The notes: generated by a model from the sequence alone, not told the origin. A stretch of DNA of 64,000 nt from Planctomycetota bacterium (GCA_022568135.1 JADFFQ010000001.1:104694-168693), one strand, 5' to 3'. Shown: positions 34,497 through 43,992, counted from the stretch's first letter. A program made the numbers and translations.

Positions 34497-34659
34497 TGTC
34501 ACCGCCTCCTCCGGTAGCTGTGCCGCCGGTCGAACGGTCTAGCTGGCCCGGGACGAACCACGGCCGCCATCGACACCGCTCTGGGCACAACCCTGAGCGT
34601 CGGCACGCCATGGGCGCCGTGCTCTGCTTCCCGGACCGGGATGTATGTATCGCGCTGAC

Positions 34660-35022
34660 TCATCGCGTCGCTGTCTTCACGTCGATGCCACGCCGAAGGA
34701 TCTCCGCCAGGAGTTCGCCGAAGGCAAGCATTTCGGCCTTCGCCCGTTCGTTGCCTTGATCGTGCTCCAGTTGCGCAGCGGTCTCTTCGTAGCGGCTGAG
34801 CAGGTCGGACCGCAGATCGGGATCATCGAATTGAGCGATCACTTTCCTGGCATCGCTTGCCCAGTCCGGCTGAAGCGCTCTGAGGATAACCCGCTTGTGC
34901 TCAGCCAGCCGGTGAACGATCGGCTCGGCGGCGCGCGGTCCCTCGACGATAAGCTTGTCGCCCTGGATCTCTACGCTCAGTCCGGCAGCCTCGGCCTCAC
35001 GGAGGAGGGTCAGAGCGTCCAC
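34660..35022 (-). CDS. TubC_N-like docking-domain protein
   Basis: 120 residues. MDALTLLREAEAAGLSVEIQ, GDKLIVEGP and HRLAEHKRVILRAL match the TubC_N docking fold, which also occurs in phage and plasmid primase neighbourhoods. The C-terminal half is helical. It overlaps the primase-helicase gene by 13 nt, so it may partner with that enzyme. Confidence 0.7.
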   Translation of the reverse strand: MDALTLLREAEAAGLSVEIQGDKLIVEGPRAAEPIVHRLAEHKRVILRALQPDWASDARKVIAQFDDPDLRSDLLSRYEETAAQLEHDQGNERAKAEMLAFGELLAEILRRGIDVKTATR

Positions 35023-37571
35023 TGCCCGATCTCCTCATTAGACTGGGTCTGCAAATCATCGTCACGGTCGTCACCATGCGTCACCAAGGGACATTCCTGC
35101 CGGTTCAGGATCGTCACGCGATCGTCAGATGCCGTCACGCCATCGTCACCACGATCCGCGTTTTCGTGGTCCTGCGACTGGGTGTGACGATCCGTGACGG
35201 CCGTGACGATGTTTTGCGGCAGTCTTCTCATTGAGATCAGCCGCCCCTGCCGAGTACGTGGGTGGAAGTGGATCCCCACCCCAATCGCGCGGAGGCTCGG
35301 TGCGAGTCGGCGAAGGGTGTTGCTCAAGCCGTTCGGCCTCTGGGGCCAGTCCTTTGGCGGAGGCTTCATCAGGTCATGGCCAGCCCGTGCCCGAAGGATT
35401 TTCATCAGTTCGCTGGCGGTGCCGGTCCAGTCAGCATCCGTCTCAGCGAATGCCCGCACTCCATCGGCCACCGGCGAGCCCTCAAGCGCAAGCTCATGAA
35501 CGCAAGCGCAGTTGTCGGTGTAGGCGGTAAGGAACAGGCCCGGCCTCCAAGGGCACGCCGGCTCAGCCGCAACCACCCACTGCGCGAAGTCGGCCATCCT
35601 TGGGGGACGGTCTAGTTTCACCTTGTCCACCCTCCTCAGGGCCATGCTCACCGCATCCAGCAGCGCGCCGAGAATGCGCGGTCGGGCCTCCTCAAATTCG
35701 CGCCAAAGATCCGCCTCAGTCCGCCGCCTGTCATCGGGGATTGCAGGAAGTGTCAGATTGATCGTCCGATCGAGCAGATCCGAGCGAGTCGCCAATTCCC
35801 CAATCCCGTTGATGATCACCGGCCGCAGCGCATCGAAGATCGTCTCCTCGTCATTCTCATAGAGGGTGCGAGTCGAGAACCCGCCACCCGTGGAGAGTCG
35901 GCATAGCGCGTCGCTCAGCCAAGTCCGAACGTGCGACAAGTTGTCCAGTGCGACGATCAGGCTGTTGTTGGCCGCGATCATCAGATCCCGCGGCTCACGT
36001 GGCTCACATCGCAGCGGCGCGGTGTTCGGATCGACGAGTTCGCGGGCGAACCGGCAGGCCGTAGATTTCGCGGAGCCCTGTTCTCCGTTCGGCGCGAGCA
36101 CAGGCACGGGCTTGCCCGGTCGCAGCGCCCCGATAAGCCATCCGACATAGAGCGCGAAATCTTCGTCATCGGCGACGTTCACGAAAGAGCGCAGCTCACC
36201 CAACGATCCGCCCCGCACCGGAAGCGGCAGAGGTTTCATCGCCTTCGCGCGACGGAAGCGCACCAGCGGGTCAGCCACGACCCGCCAACCCGCTGAGGTG
36301 ATCTCGATCGCCTGCCACTTCTCATCGCACAGGTCCAGCCAGATCGTGCCCTTGACCTGAGCCAGGCGGACAAAGACCTCATGCTCCGGTCCCTGGAAGA
36401 TCGCCTTGCCCTCGATGACGGTGATCGCATCCTGCAGGGCCCGGCCGCCCGGGGCACGACCCTCCTGCTCGAAGTACAGCCGCGCCAACCAGCGGCGGAA
36501 CTTCTTGCTGCCGATGCGCCAGGTCTCGGCGTGACCATCGCACACGATCGTCGTGTAGGCATCATCGCCGTGATGAAAAAGATCCGCTGCGGCCCCCAGT
36601 TGAACAAGGATCGTTGCTTGAGACGGACCGCGCTTCTCGACTTTGTCGTCGGAGGCGCGGTCATCGTCGATATTGACCTCGATCGCCCCGGCCAGCAGGG
36701 TGCTGAGCAGCTCACGGCCTCGTGCCGCGCATTCCTCAGCGTCAGTCGGCTTGACATTGCGCTGATTCACCCACGCCCGAAGATCCTTCGCCTCCGCGGG
36801 CGGCAGTGACCAAGAGACTGGCTTCCCCCACCGCTTGGCAAGCCCGCGCGCCACAGCTTCAGCACCCTCTCGGCCAGGCCAGCGCTCTATCCGGTTCTCG
36901 ACCTTGCGATCGTTCTCGCCAATGACCAGCACCTCGCGCCCCTTCAGGAGTTCAGCCAGATGATCGACGCCACCTCGATTCGATGGCCTGCCGACCGCGG
37001 CCAAGCTGAGCGTCAGACACGCCGCCACGTCGGATGCCCCCTCAGGGATCAGCACTGGATCAGCCAACGAATCGAGGTTGGTCGGGACGATGAGTCCGCG
37101 CTTGCCGCCTTTCAGAAATCCTTTGGTGCGATCATTGCGCCGCGTGGCAATTCCGATAATGTCGCCGGCTCCACAGCGCTCGGGAAACGTCCATGCCCTG
37201 CCGGCCTGTCCAACACCGATTGCCCTGAGCGCATCGGGAGAGACGCCAAGTTCGTTGGCCAGTTCATTGAGCCGATCATCGGTCAGACTCTTAGTGAATT
37301 GCGCGGACTTGTCCGACCAGTCTCGCGCTGGCTCCTTCGGTTCCGGCGGTGTTCGTCGAGTGGAGCCGCTGCTCCGCACTCGATCCTCAGTTGGGCGGAA
37401 GATGGCCGTACCGTCACTGCACCTCTTGACGACGCGGTATCCCGGCCGTGGCTCGATGATCCGAAAACAGCGAATGGCGCCGTCGGCAGTGCGTTGACAC
37501 CGATCCGGTTTGCTGCAGATGGCGCAGGGCGAGGTTCTGCTTACATCGTGCCAATTCCTATCTGGTGCCAT
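35010..37571 (-). CDS. Primase-helicase of an integrative element
   Basis: About 853 residues. A zinc-finger segment CAICSKPDRC lies near the start. A TOPRIM-like region has VLIPEGASDVAACLTL and VLVIGENDRK. A P-loop ATPase has GEQGSAKST as Walker A and SLIVALDNLS as Walker B, with TRSDLLDRTINLTLP nearby. This is the layout of phage/satellite replication proteins. ATG 37,571 is preferred over 37,604 since the zinc finger follows closely. The C-terminal 60 residues are Asp-rich. It presumably starts replication of the excised element. Confidence 0.85.
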   Translation of the reverse strand: MAPDRNWHDVSRTSPCAICSKPDRCQRTADGAIRCFRIIEPRPGYRVVKRCSDGTAIFRPTEDRVRSSGSTRRTPPEPKEPARDWSDKSAQFTKSLTDDRLNELANELGVSPDALRAIGVGQAGRAWTFPERCGAGDIIGIATRRNDRTKGFLKGGKRGLIVPTNLDSLADPVLIPEGASDVAACLTLSLAAVGRPSNRGGVDHLAELLKGREVLVIGENDRKVENRIERWPGREGAEAVARGLAKRWGKPVSWSLPPAEAKDLRAWVNQRNVKPTDAEECAARGRELLSTLLAGAIEVNIDDDRASDDKVEKRGPSQATILVQLGAAADLFHHGDDAYTTIVCDGHAETWRIGSKKFRRWLARLYFEQEGRAPGGRALQDAITVIEGKAIFQGPEHEVFVRLAQVKGTIWLDLCDEKWQAIEITSAGWRVVADPLVRFRRAKAMKPLPLPVRGGSLGELRSFVNVADDEDFALYVGWLIGALRPGKPVPVLAPNGEQGSAKSTACRFARELVDPNTAPLRCEPREPRDLMIAANNSLIVALDNLSHVRTWLSDALCRLSTGGGFSTRTLYENDEETIFDALRPVIINGIGELATRSDLLDRTINLTLPAIPDDRRRTEADLWREFEEARPRILGALLDAVSMALRRVDKVKLDRPPRMADFAQWVVAAEPACPWRPGLFLTAYTDNCACVHELALEGSPVADGVRAFAETDADWTGTASELMKILRARAGHDLMKPPPKDWPQRPNGLSNTLRRLAPSLRAIGVGIHFHPRTRQGRLISMRRLPQNIVTAVTDRHTQSQDHENADRGDDGVTASDDRVTILNRQECPLVTHGDDRDDDLQTQSNEEIGQWTL

Positions 37572-37623
37572 CCTTAGGACTCCCGCCGCCCGCTGGACCC
37601 GCATGACTCCTGCGAACTACCGT

Positions 37624-37953
37624 TCATATCCCCGCACATTCCAACTCCTTGGACGCACGGGCAACGTCACGCTCTCGCTGTTTTGCGCTACGCGGCTTTG
37701 TCGATCTGGTCTTCAGATTCTCTACAGGCTGATCGTCGGCCTCGGCAAGCCGCTGGGCGAACCGGCCGAGCGCTTCGCGGGTTGTGCAGACGCGATGCCC
37801 AAGCCGGACGTATTCAAGACGGACGCCGCGAACGCCCCTGCGGCACCAGCGCCAGATTGTCGAACTGCACGGCCTCTTACCGTCGATTGGCGGCAGTGCC
37901 TTCGTCGCATCAGTCAGGCTAAGTAGTTCTTCACAAGCTAGATCAATCGCCAT
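37624..37953 (-). CDS. DUF1580 protein (MerR/excisionase-like DNA-binding)
   Basis: 109 residues. EELLSLTDATKALPPIDGKR, then STIWRWCRRGVRGVRLEYVR and CTTREALGRFAQRL, match DUF1580, a planctomycete-restricted winged-helix family. It probably acts as excisionase or regulator of the element. It sits between the primase and another element gene, both on the same strand. Confidence 0.88.
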   Translation of the reverse strand: MAIDLACEELLSLTDATKALPPIDGKRPCSSTIWRWCRRGVRGVRLEYVRLGHRVCTTREALGRFAQRLAEADDQPVENLKTRSTKPRSAKQRERDVARASKELECAGI

Positions 37954-38029
37954 CGTGGATCACTCCGCAAGGTTTCACATCACCTGCGAAGGATCGCACA
38001 TATTGCATAGGACAGTGGCTGGACTGTCC

Positions 38030-38644
38030 TCAGTTTTTTTCTTGGAGCCGTGCTCGTTGAATCGTCTTGGGATTTACACCGAAGTGACCCGCAACCGCAC
38101 AGTCAATGCCACTGACGGACAAGTGCGGCTCCTCCTGCTGTATCTTCTCCCACATCTCAACATACTGTCTGTAGCGCCGTTTTTTTTGTTTGGGCGACCC
38201 ATGCACGGCCTCATGTCCGGCTCTGGCGCCTGCGAGTACCTTGGCGCCGCGTGCAGCGTGCGGCTCCCAGGGCCTAATGCCGATCCGCTCCACCACCAGG
38301 CCGAGCTGAAACGCCTCGAACGCGGTCACGGCATCATCGCCTTGCTCGATGCAGTGGCGTACTGCCTTGCACAGTCCCAATGCCTGACGCGCGTCCTCCG
38401 CGATGAGCTTGGGTGAATCGCCAGTGTCGATGATGCTCTGCGCGGCCTGCTCGACACGTGAAAGCCACTCGCGTCGAATGCGGTTGTGACGGTCAGCGTA
38501 TTCCCGCATGAACGTCTCCATGTCCCGGGGATCCCGCACTGGTTGCATGGTCGATCGGACATAGATACCCGAGCAAACCTCCGACCGCACGATGGGCGAT
38601 TGTGGCTTGCCCCGTCGGGGAGTTCTCTCGTTCGCCTTGCTCAT
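38030..38644 (-). CDS. Element-borne hypothetical protein with C-terminal HTH
   Basis: About 204 residues from MSKANERTPRRG, with GAGG 7 nt upstream of ATG 38,644. The middle is helical (NRIRREWLSRVEQAAQSIID). The C-terminus reads GIDCAVAGHFGVNPKTIQRA, a helix-turn-helix. It may regulate the element's genes. The 80-bp direct repeat begins 24 bp upstream of its start. Confidence 0.65.
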   Translation of the reverse strand: MSKANERTPRRGKPQSPIVRSEVCSGIYVRSTMQPVRDPRDMETFMREYADRHNRIRREWLSRVEQAAQSIIDTGDSPKLIAEDARQALGLCKAVRHCIEQGDDAVTAFEAFQLGLVVERIGIRPWEPHAARGAKVLAGARAGHEAVHGSPKQKKRRYRQYVEMWEKIQQEEPHLSVSGIDCAVAGHFGVNPKTIQRARLQEKN

Positions 38645-38667
38645 CGGATGCCTCACTCTCTGGGCCG

Positions 38668-38747
38668 GCCGGCGGATGCGTGGGGAGTGAGGATCACCCA
38701 GCGCATCGCGCCGTCCGCTCGCCGGGTGCTACCCGGCTACCCGTCGC
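38668..38747 (+). repeat. 80-bp direct repeat, left copy
   Basis: Matches 43,993-44,072 at 79 of 80 positions. It contains a perfect hairpin GCCGGGT-GCT-ACCCGGC at 38,721-38,737. It bounds the 5.2-kb cargo on the left. Confidence 0.95.
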
Positions 38748-38877
38748 TCACTCTACCCGATCTCCCGCCGCACGTTCACCAGCGCCACGATGGCCGGGCG
38801 GAATCGGGTAAACTGTAAGAGGATACGGACAGCCACCTCGGCTACGGATGGCCCTGTACAGAAAGTGTCGTCCAATG

Positions 38878-40383
38878 GGCAACCAACGACAGGCAATTTC
38901 CGTGCTGTTCGGCATCGCTGCTGTAGCGGTCCTGACAACCAAGTCCTCCGCCGCCATCATCAACGTGCCGGGGGATCAGCCGACCATCCAGGCGGGCATC
39001 GACGCCGCGGTGAATGGCGATGAGGTCGTTGTCGCGCCGGGAACGTACAACGAAATTATCGTCTTCAATGGCAAGGCGATCACGGTTCGCAGTTCAGACG
39101 GCCCGGACATAACCGTCATCGACGCGACTGGCTTGTTCGACAGCGTCGTCAAGTGCAATAGTGGCGAAGGGCCGAAGACCATCCTTGACGGATTCACGAT
39201 CACTGGGGGATTCGGCCAAGACGGCAACACTGGCGGCGGGATGCTCAACACCTTCAGCAGCCCGACGGTACAGAACTGTACGTTCGCAATGAATTCCGCA
39301 AATAGAGGCGGTGGCATGTACAATGATGCGGCCAGCCCGACGATAAAGAATTGCAACTTCATTGACAACAACGGAAACGAGGGGGGGGGAATGTACAATA
39401 GTGGGAACGCCGCACCCATCGTAACCGACTGCACGTTCACGGGGAACACGGCTGTTGATTTCGGCGGCGGGATGTTCAACCTCGGCGGCAGCCCGCTGGT
39501 GACCAACTGCATCTTCGAGGCGAACACTGCTACACTTCGCGGTGGTGCCATCTTTGATCAGAATAGCAGCCCACTGATCACGAACTCTCTGTTCGTCGGG
39601 AACTCAGTGTCGCTCATAAACGGCTCTGGCGGCGCGATATTCAACATCGGGCCTGAATGCAATCCAGTCGCCCTCAACTGCACGTTTGCCAGCAATACGG
39701 CTGCGATTGGCGGGGCTATGGTCAGCGTGAACTTCAGCTTCCCGGTTGTCACGAACTGCATACTGTGGGGTAACACGCTGCTCCAGATTTTCGACGATTT
39801 CGCTCTTACTACTGTGTTCTATAGCGACATCGAAGGAGGGTGGATCGGGTTGGGATCAAACAACATCGACGCCGATCCACTGTTCGTCGATGCGGACGGA
39901 GGCGATTTCCGGCTGATGATGGATTCGCCGTGTATCGATGCCGGTAGCAACTCGTCTGTGCCCGAGAGTATCACGGAAGACCTCGACGGCAACCCGCGAT
40001 TCATTGAGGACCCCAACACGCCGGACACCGGCTGCGGAGAATGCCCGATCGTGGACATGGGCGCATTCGAGTTCCAAGAGGGGTTGGCCGATTGTCCTTC
40101 CTCCGCAGACATCACCGGGCCGGGCGGCGTACCTGACGGATGCGTTGACGCCTTTGACCTCGGGGCCATGCTCGGCGCGTGGTGTTCCGTCGTGAACGAC
40201 CCGAACCCGCCAAGTCCGCCGTGCGAGAACTGCACGCCCGCGAATCTCGACGTTGCGGATATCTCCGGTGTTGCCAATGTGCCCGACGGTTGCGTCGATG
40301 CGTTCGACTTGGCGAAGCTGCTGGCCGAGTGGTGCTCGGTCGCCGGCGGCAACCCCTGCGGCACATGCTTCCCTCCGCCATAA
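38878..40383 (+). CDS. Secreted parallel beta-helix protein with dockerin-like repeats
   Basis: About 501 residues from ATG 38,878. A signal peptide (AISVLFGIAAVAVLTT) is followed by a right-handed beta-helix made of GGGMYN / PTIKNCNF type turns from residue ~45 to ~330. VDMGAFEFQ closes the helix. Two repeats follow, GCVDAFDLGAMLGAWCS and GCVDAFDLAKLLAEWCS, the dockerin-like calcium motifs of Phycisphaerae secreted proteins. It likely sits at the cell surface and may bind or cleave polysaccharide. Its presence inside an integrative element is unusual. Confidence 0.88.
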   Translation, partial: GNQRQAISVLFGIAAVAVLTTKSSAAIINVPGDQPTIQAGIDAAVNGDEVVVAPGTYNEIIVFNGKAITVRSSDGPDITVIDATGLFDSVVKCNSGEGPKTILDGFTITGGFGQDGNTGGGMLNTFSSPTVQNCTFAMNSANRGGGMYNDAASPTIKNCNFIDNNGNEGGGMYNSGNAAPIVTDCTFTGNTAVDFGGGMFNLGGSPLVTNCIFEANTATLRGGAIFDQNSSPLITNSLFVGNSVSLINGSGGAIFNIGPECNPVALNCTFASNTAAIGGAMVSVNFSFPVVTNCILWGNTLLQIFDDFALTTVFYSDIEGGWIGLGSNNIDADPLFVDADGGDFRLMMDSPCIDAGSNSSVPESITEDLDGNPRFIEDPNTPDTGCGECPIVDMGAFEFQEGLADCPSSADITGPGGVPDGCVDAFDLGAMLGAWCSVVNDPNPPSPPCENCTPANLDVADISGVANVPDGCVDAFDLAKLLAEWCSVAGGNPCGTCFPPP

Positions 40384-40492
40384 GCGACGGGCCGCCCGCC
40401 CGACTTCGACAACGACGCCACCGTCGGCCGTCAATCTCGACGAGGAATCGGCCTCATGCATCTATTCCAAGTAAGGGGTATACGATTTGGGC

Positions 40493-40520
40493 TTGGAGTT
40501 CGTTGGGGGAGAGTTATACT
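40493..40520 (+). promoter_or_regulatory. Candidate sigma-70-type promoter of the cargo operon
   Basis: TTGGAG (40,493-40,498) and TATACT (40,515-40,520) are 16 bp apart and lie ~115 bp before the first gene of the three-gene operon. Assigned by eye only. Confidence 0.4.
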
Positions 40521-40636
40521 GGTATGCGAATGGCTGGGCGATCAACCGCTGACGAAGCCATATGGGGAATGTCGGTTCAAGCCCAGGAGACAACCATGCG
40601 ACATCTCATGCCACTTCTTGCCGCGGCAGCACAGTC

Positions 40637-40786
40637 ATGAAAGACGCTTCATCCCACTCGGACTCGACGACAAAACTCAAAGACTCGATGAACGAGTTCC
40701 TTCGTTGCTTGCGAGGTAACCGACTATCGGAAGTTGGTGGAGAGTGTAAACTGAGGTTGGAGACGCGGTACCAGGATGCAATGTAA
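40637..40786 (+). CDS. 49-residue protein heading the cargo operon
   Basis: Begins MKDASSHSDSTTKLKDSMNE, continues with FLRCLRGNRLSEVGGECKLR and ends at a TAA inside the next gene. The 11-nt overlap with that gene suggests translational coupling. The protein is charged and helical, without a membrane segment. I recognise no family. Small first genes of this kind in mobile operons are sometimes antitoxins or regulators; that is inference. Confidence 0.45.
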   Translation: MKDASSHSDSTTKLKDSMNEFLRCLRGNRLSEVGGECKLRLETRYQDAM

Positions 40787-41618
40787 TCAGTGCACGAATG
40801 AGGTTGCTCGACACTTGGTCATGTGTCCCCGTTGCGAGGCGTTTCTTGGTTATCCGAATGTTCGAGCGGCGCAGGAACCTGCTGAGACAAAGGAATTGGA
40901 TCAACGATACCGTGTGGCCCACAACGATGTCAGAACGCGGTCTTGCGAGACTCTCCTCGATCAATTTGAAGACGCCGTGCGTCAGAGCAAAGCCGTAATC
41001 TGTCGCCGCTGGGGGGTTCTTACGAAAGTATCGGAACACAGCGACGACCTTTTCAAGACGTACTATCACCAACTCGCCGATAAGGATCGATTGCCCCAAG
41101 ACAGCTATTTTGACCGTGCTCGGTTGGCCATCGACGGCACTTTTTTCCCGTACTATTACGAGCACACCAACTTCGCGGCTCTATCTTTGAATGGCACAGG
41201 TCCGACCAGCTACGGCGAATGTTCATTTGTCTTTCGTGAAGATTCGATAAGTCACCGAACAACGGTGTTTGAGGAAAACACAGTCGTGTTCTGCGAGAAG
41301 CACCCAATCCAGCTTGGCAAAGAACCGCCGGCAGGATACCGCACAGTTTGGGAAGACCGTCATCGGTTGGCGGCGGCGAAATTGCACACTGAATTTGACG
41401 ATCAAACCGAACCTGACAGTTTTCCAGGGATACTTCTTAAACAAAAGGGGGGTACGGATACCGACGAATTCATAGAGGCGCATATTTACGGTAAACTGGA
41501 TCTGACAGCAGTGGAACGCTTCATCGCACCAAAGCCGAAGCGAAGGGAAGATCAAGTACTGGCCCAACGATTGAAGCGGAAACTTCGCGAGGCGGGAGCC
41601 AAGATCGAGAACCTATGA
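40776..41618 (+). CDS. Zinc-ribbon protein of unknown function, possible ADP-ribosyltransferase-like domain
   Basis: 280 residues. The N-terminus MQCNQCTNEVARHLVMCPRC is a four-cysteine zinc ribbon. The rest is alpha/beta. TSYGECSFVFREDSISHRTT and later DEFIEAHIYGKLDLTAVERF loosely recall the YG...R-[ST]-T and E-x-[HQ]-I-x-G patterns of some toxin ADP-ribosyltransferases, but I cannot confirm this. It overlaps the small gene before it (11 nt) and the TPR gene after it (ATGA). The tight packing and mobile context suggest a self-contained toxin or defence unit. Confidence 0.6.
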   Translation: MQCNQCTNEVARHLVMCPRCEAFLGYPNVRAAQEPAETKELDQRYRVAHNDVRTRSCETLLDQFEDAVRQSKAVICRRWGVLTKVSEHSDDLFKTYYHQLADKDRLPQDSYFDRARLAIDGTFFPYYYEHTNFAALSLNGTGPTSYGECSFVFREDSISHRTTVFEENTVVFCEKHPIQLGKEPPAGYRTVWEDRHRLAAAKLHTEFDDQTEPDSFPGILLKQKGGTDTDEFIEAHIYGKLDLTAVERFIAPKPKRREDQVLAQRLKRKLREAGAKIENL

Positions 41619-43813
41619 GAGCCATCCTATCGGGACAAGCTGGACTCGCGTTGCTGGGTGACGGCGATGCCGTGTGGGCCGTGTCAGTCGAAGCGCCCGA
41701 AGAGCGCACTCCGTGCAATTGGAGAGACGCGCCCTATCTGCTCGCGGGTGTGGACGACGTCGTGGAATTGCCGGATGTCTCGCAAGAGAAAGCACTCGAC
41801 GAGTTGGAACAAGCCTGGCGACGGGACCGTGCCCTGCGACTCATGCTGATTCTGCTCGACCGCGAGGAAGACACAGACACTCGTACGATGGCTGCCGAGT
41901 GTGTCGACGAACATTTTGCTTCCGACAACATCCGCCAATACGCGGCCAACCGTTTTTACTCCGCGCCCCTTCCGTCGTCAGCCGAACTCGGCCGCGCGAA
42001 ACAACTCGCAGGTGAATCAAATGCGCACAGAGTCGTAGCATTCCTTGCGAAGCTCAATGCGGATCAGGCAGTTATCGCGCGCACGCGTAGAGCGTGGGAT
42101 GAGATCGATCCAGACACTTTTGAATCGGATGAAGAGAAAGCACGCTTCGAAGCTGTCGCTATCGACGCCGGGTCATTCTGCAGGCTGGCCGAGGCGCTAG
42201 ACGCTGCCATCGTTGAGCAAGCTTGGATGGAGTTCCTTCGCGACGCGCGAATCAAGAGGTTGCCGAGGCATCGGAACGTGATAACTGCGTGGACAAATCC
42301 TCTGCGCCCGTCACCGAGAGAAAGTCAAGGCGACGGCGAATCCGGGACGCCGCGTCTTGCAAAGGATGACCGCCAGGGCGGCCAAGTGTTACGTCGCCGA
42401 TCAAAGCCCGCAAGAGAACCGACGGGCCACCAGCAATGGACGCGCGTTCAAAAGGAAGTCGCCACGATCCTGGCCGACATTGACAAGGGCCGGGAGACGC
42501 AGGCGTTGAGATTCACACAGGAGTTGGTTGAGAGACAAAAGTCAGAAGACAACGAAGAGTTTGCGGTCAAGACGCTCTGTAATCTTGCGAAGCAAATGAA
42601 AGATCGCAAGTTGCATCAATTGCAGTTGCAATTCGCACAGTGGGCGACAGATGAGTTTTCGTGGGACGCGCAGGCCCGGGATCAACTAGCAGATGCATAC
42701 TTGTGTTTGGGTCGGTTGCACGAGGCGCTGGCCCAGTACAAAGAGACGATCCAGCGATTCCCCAACGACTCAGTTCCTTGCAACGGTCGCAGCGAGGTGT
42801 TGCGTGAGTTAGGTCGGTTGGACGAGGCGCTGGCCCAGTACAAAGAGACGATCCAGCGATTCCCCAACAACTCAGTTCCTTGCAACGGTCGCAGCGAGGT
42901 GTTGCGTGATTTAGGTCGGTTGGACGAGGCGCTGGCCCAGTACAAAGAGACGATCCAGCGATTCCCGAACGACGCAGTCGCGTACTGCGGTTGGTGCGAG
43001 GTGTTGCGTGATTTAGGTCGGTTGGACGAGGCGCTGGCCCAGTACAAAGAGACGATCCAGCGATTCCCCAACGACTCAGTCCCTTGCAACGGTCGCGGCG
43101 AGGTGCTGCGTGATTTAGGTCGGTTGGATGAGGCGCTGGCCCAGTACGAAGCGACGATCCAGCGATTCCCCAACAACTCATTCGCGTACTGCGGTCGCGG
43201 CGAGGTGCTGCGTGAGTTAGGTCGGTTGGACGAGGCGCTGGCCCAGTACGAAGAGGCGATAGCGAGGCTTCCGACAGACCGCTTTGCGCCAACTGCCAAG
43301 GCGCATGTGTTGATCGAAATGAAACGTTATGACCAAGCCTTGTCGCTGCTGTCGGAAGATCCGCCACGCTCGCTTGGCGATTGGATCGCTTTTCATGTAC
43401 GGGGAATGGCTCACCTACGTCGAGGCAATTACGAGACAGCCATCGAGTTATTCCGGCAGGGCGTTCGAGACTGTCCGTTCTCCGCTTCCGCCCCGTTCTT
43501 TCGAACTGCTTTGGCCGTCGCTCAACTTGGCCAAAGAAAGTATGCGGATGCCGTGACCACTCTGGAGAATCAACCGGGTGAAGTAGCGGATGTTCTGCGC
43601 CTGCACGCGGAAGGTGAGCAGGGACACGCCGAAGAAGCACGCGCCGCGAACGAGCGCTTGCTTCGCTCTCAAAGACCGCGTGTCATCGGACTTCGTGACG
43701 ACCTTGGAGCAGCTTTCCTCCGGGACGAATCGACGGTATCCCGAACCGTGGAATGGTACCGCGGTATTCACGAGCGGGAGTGTGAACTTGTCGCCATCCG
43801 AATCGCGGCCTAA
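41615..43813 (+). CDS. TPR-repeat protein with a novel N-terminal region
   Basis: 732 residues. Residues 1-~220 have no recognised fold and begin MRAILSGQAGLALLGDGDAV, then DELEQAWRRDRALRLMLILL. A basic linker follows to ~270. From ~300 to ~680 are TPR helices. Six central repeats of 34 residues (LGRLDEALAQYKETIQRFPN) are almost identical. The C-terminus includes FRQGVRDCPFSASAPFFRTA. The TPR array probably senses or binds a protein or peptide, while the N-terminal part may contact the zinc-ribbon partner. The ATGA overlap shows coupling to that partner. Confidence 0.75.
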   Translation: MRAILSGQAGLALLGDGDAVWAVSVEAPEERTPCNWRDAPYLLAGVDDVVELPDVSQEKALDELEQAWRRDRALRLMLILLDREEDTDTRTMAAECVDEHFASDNIRQYAANRFYSAPLPSSAELGRAKQLAGESNAHRVVAFLAKLNADQAVIARTRRAWDEIDPDTFESDEEKARFEAVAIDAGSFCRLAEALDAAIVEQAWMEFLRDARIKRLPRHRNVITAWTNPLRPSPRESQGDGESGTPRLAKDDRQGGQVLRRRSKPAREPTGHQQWTRVQKEVATILADIDKGRETQALRFTQELVERQKSEDNEEFAVKTLCNLAKQMKDRKLHQLQLQFAQWATDEFSWDAQARDQLADAYLCLGRLHEALAQYKETIQRFPNDSVPCNGRSEVLRELGRLDEALAQYKETIQRFPNNSVPCNGRSEVLRDLGRLDEALAQYKETIQRFPNDAVAYCGWCEVLRDLGRLDEALAQYKETIQRFPNDSVPCNGRGEVLRDLGRLDEALAQYEATIQRFPNNSFAYCGRGEVLRELGRLDEALAQYEEAIARLPTDRFAPTAKAHVLIEMKRYDQALSLLSEDPPRSLGDWIAFHVRGMAHLRRGNYETAIELFRQGVRDCPFSASAPFFRTALAVAQLGQRKYADAVTTLENQPGEVADVLRLHAEGEQGHAEEARAANERLLRSQRPRVIGLRDDLGAAFLRDESTVSRTVEWYRGIHERECELVAIRIAA
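42710..43260 (+). repeat. Tandem 102-bp repeats inside the TPR gene
   Basis: GGTCGGTTG recurs at 42,710, 42,812, 42,914, 43,016, 43,118 and 43,220, exactly 102 bp apart. Units differ at few positions, mainly in the variable NDSVPCNG / NDAVAYCG / NNSFAYCG segment. DNA-level identity points to recent expansion or gene conversion. Confidence 0.95.
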
Positions 43814-43992
43814 CGACAATCCATCGCAGAACTGACCCGTAGGTGGCGAAAACATCATCCAGGCGTTTGTTGGGTGTTGGATGATCGTGTGCGACACTTA
43901 TTCGTGGCGGCTATCGGTTACCCGTGAATGCTACCGCGCTTTCACGCGGCACAACTGGACGATCGCCGCCCGGATCGGCTCGTCCAGGCCCG

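Noticed and set aside
42710..43260. Regular repeats that could suggest a CRISPR array
   Set aside because: The 102-bp units keep one reading frame and encode TPR helices; there are no short repeats with unique spacers.
42567..43640. 357-residue minus-strand frame across the TPR repeats
   Set aside because: Its repeats mirror the TPR codons, and its composition is low-complexity.
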